Below the pieces are notes generated by a model that was not told the DNA's origin, did no database searches, and saw only the letters and a program-made list of their open reading frames with translations. A stretch of 6,390 bases of DNA. It comes from Planctomycetota bacterium (GTDB taxonomy: Bacteria; Planctomycetota; SZUA-567; JAFGNG01). Each line of letters starts with the position of its first letter. The first letter of the stretch is position 1. The stretch is taken from positions 1-6,390 of the forward strand of contig JAFGNG010000146.1 of assembly GCA_016927125.1 (NCBI GenBank). Reading direction: 5' to 3'. Below are positions 5,096 through 6,390 of this stretch, one piece after another. The position numbers and the translations under genes are program-made.

Positions 5096-5767
5096 ACACG
5101 ACAATATGCCCAAAACCAGGAGGCACTTCCTGCACTTGCTGTCATGGCAATAATTTCTTGTATGTTTGCAGGTATTCTTATTCCTGCGCATTTCGCACAA
5201 GCAGCATACCGGGCAGGAAATCTGGCTCTGTACAGGATCTTGATGATAGTAATGATTGCTGCCGCGGCCTCATTAACTTATTTCTCTTTGTCAGGGCGGA
5301 TGAAAAAACTAATCAAGCGGATTTCAAATCATCACAATAATCAGGAGGGCAATATCTCAATATCTTCACCGGAAGCGATAAAGAAAAAGCAGCGAGTGGA
5401 GAAAGTTTCGGTGGCTTTACTTGCGCTTTGTATTTTGTGCACACTTGGCTTTTTGGGGACTCTGATCCCTTTTAAATATTTTCAGCCAGTTTCAGCAATA
5501 TATCTAGTCCCTTTTTTCACCTTTATGTATTTTTGGTTCCGACCGAGATACAGCTCCACCATGCTGTTTTTTCCCATGCTCTATGCCGCACATGCAATTC
5601 TGATTATTATGGAGGTAATTCCTGATAAGTTAGTTTGGTTTAATATGCTATCTGGCATGGGGTATGCCTTCTTAACCTATGCAATCGGATATCTCTATAA
5701 CCGCCATGTCTTGAAGAAGCTGAAAAACCTTACCCATCTGGAAGGGGAGCCGGCGGATGGAGATTGA
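5027..5767 (+). CDS. Six-helix membrane protein, paralogue 3 (unknown function)
   Basis: The 246-residue third paralogue has an N-terminus with LKEIPKWTRQYA (17-28) and predicted helices about 34-54, 69-88, 126-146, 154-170, 177-197 and 205-224. The charged cytoplasmic loop is 90-125 (ISSPEAIKKKQR at 112-123), and the tail is YLYNRHVLKKLK (222-233), followed by an acidic end that differs from paralogues 1 and 2. Shared loop elements across the family (Y-A-x-E-G, then P-E-x-x-K-K) and the terminal YLYN/ALKKLK motif indicate one family. The ribosome-binding site AGGAG lies inside the preceding gene, and the start codon is the same overlap sequence seen at the previous junction. It overlaps the regulator gene by 11 bases. 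Function is unrecognised. Confidence 0.87.
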   Translation: MKNKPAEISPGQEADKLKEIPKWTRQYAQNQEALPALAVMAIISCMFAGILIPAHFAQAAYRAGNLALYRILMIVMIAAAASLTYFSLSGRMKKLIKRISNHHNNQEGNISISSPEAIKKKQRVEKVSVALLALCILCTLGFLGTLIPFKYFQPVSAIYLVPFFTFMYFWFRPRYSSTMLFFPMLYAAHAILIIMEVIPDKLVWFNMLSGMGYAFLTYAIGYLYNRHVLKKLKNLTHLEGEPADGD

Positions 5768-6053
5768 TAAGGTTATCCATGAGCCGGCGCGGCTCAGGAT
5801 CATGATGATCCTGCAGGGGGTGGAAGAGGCGGATTTTAATTTTCTGCTCAATACCTTGGGGTTGACCCGCGGCAACCTCTCCCGCCATATGGATAAGCTG
5901 GAGTCCGCGGGTTACATCAAGATTAAAAAATCCTTTAACGGCAAGCTGCCCTATACCAGCTACCAGATCATGAAGAAGGGCCTGGGCGCCCTCGAACAAT
6001 ACTGGCAGAACCTTGATCAAGTCCGCAAGGGCTCCGACCTGCCTGCTGAATAA
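5757..6053 (+). CDS. Small winged-helix transcriptional regulator
   Basis: The 98-residue protein is essentially a single winged-helix domain of the MarR/ArsR-like type, best resembling the HTH_34 (PF13601) group. It starts with IHEPARLRIMMILQG (7-21), helix 1 with the 'P.R..Il..L' pattern. The helix-turn-helix follows at about 26-51 (FLLNTLGLTRGNLSRHMDKL, where L36-x-x-G39 and S42-H44 sit in the recognition area), then the wing at 53-70 (KIKKSFNGKLPYTSY) and a C-terminal helix (ALEQYWQNL, 78-86) probably used for dimerisation. There is no metal- or ligand-binding motif. The ATG overlaps the preceding gene by 11 bases and follows GGGGAG at good spacing. Codon use is more GC-rich than in the three membrane genes. 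It is inferred to repress its own operon through the repeat at 3529-3552. Confidence 0.9.
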   Translation: MEIDKVIHEPARLRIMMILQGVEEADFNFLLNTLGLTRGNLSRHMDKLESAGYIKIKKSFNGKLPYTSYQIMKKGLGALEQYWQNLDQVRKGSDLPAE

Positions 6054-6130
6054 CCTCATAATTACCTTTTCTCCCTCCTTGCGTTTCCTTCACTTTTTGA
6101 TTAACCTAACCCCTGGGTTTATTTTATTAT

Positions 6131-6139
6131 GGAGTAGGA
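6131..6139 (+). promoter_or_regulatory. Ribosome-binding site of pdxA
   Basis: GGAGTAGGA precedes ATG 6143; the GGAG core is 8 bases away. The 89-base gap after the regulator stop is pyrimidine-rich and shows no convincing promoter or strong terminator. Confidence 0.7.
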
Positions 6140-6142
6140 TTT

Positions 6143-6390
6143 ATGCGCAAGCGCCGCATTGTAATAACCATGGGCGACCCCGCCGGGATTGGCCCCGAGA
6201 TTATCGCCAAGGCCTTTACCCACAAAAAGCTGTTGGAGAGCGCGCACCTGGTCGTGCTCGGCAACCGCTGGGTGATGGAAGAAACCTGCGACCGCCTGGA
6301 GCTCAAGTTCCCCTTTCAAATCAGCCGTGGACAAAAGCCTAACTTCAGCGAAGTGCCATTATTAGTCGAGGCTGACAGCATCAAGGACGC
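6143..6390 (+). CDS. pdxA: 4-hydroxythreonine-4-phosphate dehydrogenase, N-terminal part
   Basis: PdxA oxidises 4-phosphohydroxy-L-threonine with NAD in the DXP-dependent pathway to pyridoxal phosphate, with metal-assisted decarboxylation of the product. The 82 complete codons read MRKRRIVITMGDPAGIGPEI and onward; ITMGDPAGIGPEI (8-20) is the near-invariant PdxA N-terminal signature, followed by the expected VVLGNRWVME (37-46), where the family has 'vv.Gd...l'. The gene runs past the end of the window, so the metal-binding histidines are not visible. The start is supported by the ribosome-binding site and by the signature's usual distance from the N-terminus. It follows the regulator gene in the same direction; whether it is transcribed with the cassette cannot be decided. 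Confidence 0.93.
   Translation, partial: MRKRRIVITMGDPAGIGPEIIAKAFTHKKLLESAHLVVLGNRWVMEETCDRLELKFPFQISRGQKPNFSEVPLLVEADSIKD

Noticed and set aside
6108..6119. Hairpin AACC/GGTT followed by T-rich sequence, as a terminator after the regulator gene
   Set aside because: The stem is only 4 bp with a 4-base loop and the T-run is interrupted; too weak to call.
6097..6125. TTGATT-17-TATTTT as a pdxA promoter
   Set aside because: Both elements match poorly, and the implied start would fall in the ribosome-binding site.
6013..6342. Plus-strand ORF of 109 codons across the pdxA start
   Set aside because: It overlaps pdxA in another frame and the end of the regulator, and has no family features.

Overview
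The window looks like a chromosomal segment of a Gram-negative bacterium. The accD sequence type, the gene mix and the moderate GC content would suit a Deltaproteobacterium/Desulfobacterota relative, but this is inferred from remembered sequence character, not from a search. Two blocks of conserved housekeeping genes flank a more AT-rich accessory cassette.

Left block, all on the minus strand. Bases 1-69 are the first 23 codons of an elongation factor Tu gene (tuf). Its roughly 520-base upstream region has no gene but holds several inverted repeats and an AT-rich tract, and is probably a structured leader plus promoter. From 3225 down to 591 runs a three-gene operon: a histidine-phosphatase-fold protein that has lost its catalytic residues, accD (acetyl-CoA carboxylase beta subunit) and holA (DNA polymerase III delta subunit). 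accD and holA overlap by 8 bases.

Middle. The divergent spacer 3226-3611 carries two tandem hairpins with complementary loops, a third hairpin, and a well-formed promoter (TTGCAT, 17 bp, TATATT) overlapped by the inverted repeat GTTTGC-ATT-GCAAAC and a further half-site. This promoter faces a plus-strand operon of three paralogous six-helix membrane proteins (3612-4298, 4288-5037, 5027-5767) and a 98-residue winged-helix regulator (5757-6053). All three junctions are the same 11-base overlap. A stretch of about 117 bp around the first junction recurs at about 95% identity 739 bp downstream, although the gene bodies are strongly diverged. I recognise no function for the membrane proteins. The likely logic is a self-regulated membrane-protein operon: the last gene encodes a repressor that binds the operator at the front.

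Right block. After an 89-base gap, pdxA (4-hydroxythreonine-4-phosphate dehydrogenase, vitamin B6 synthesis) starts at 6143 and runs off the window.

The most interesting items are the membrane-protein/regulator cassette with its conserved junction repeat and operator, and the catalytically dead phosphatase homologue heading the accD-holA operon.
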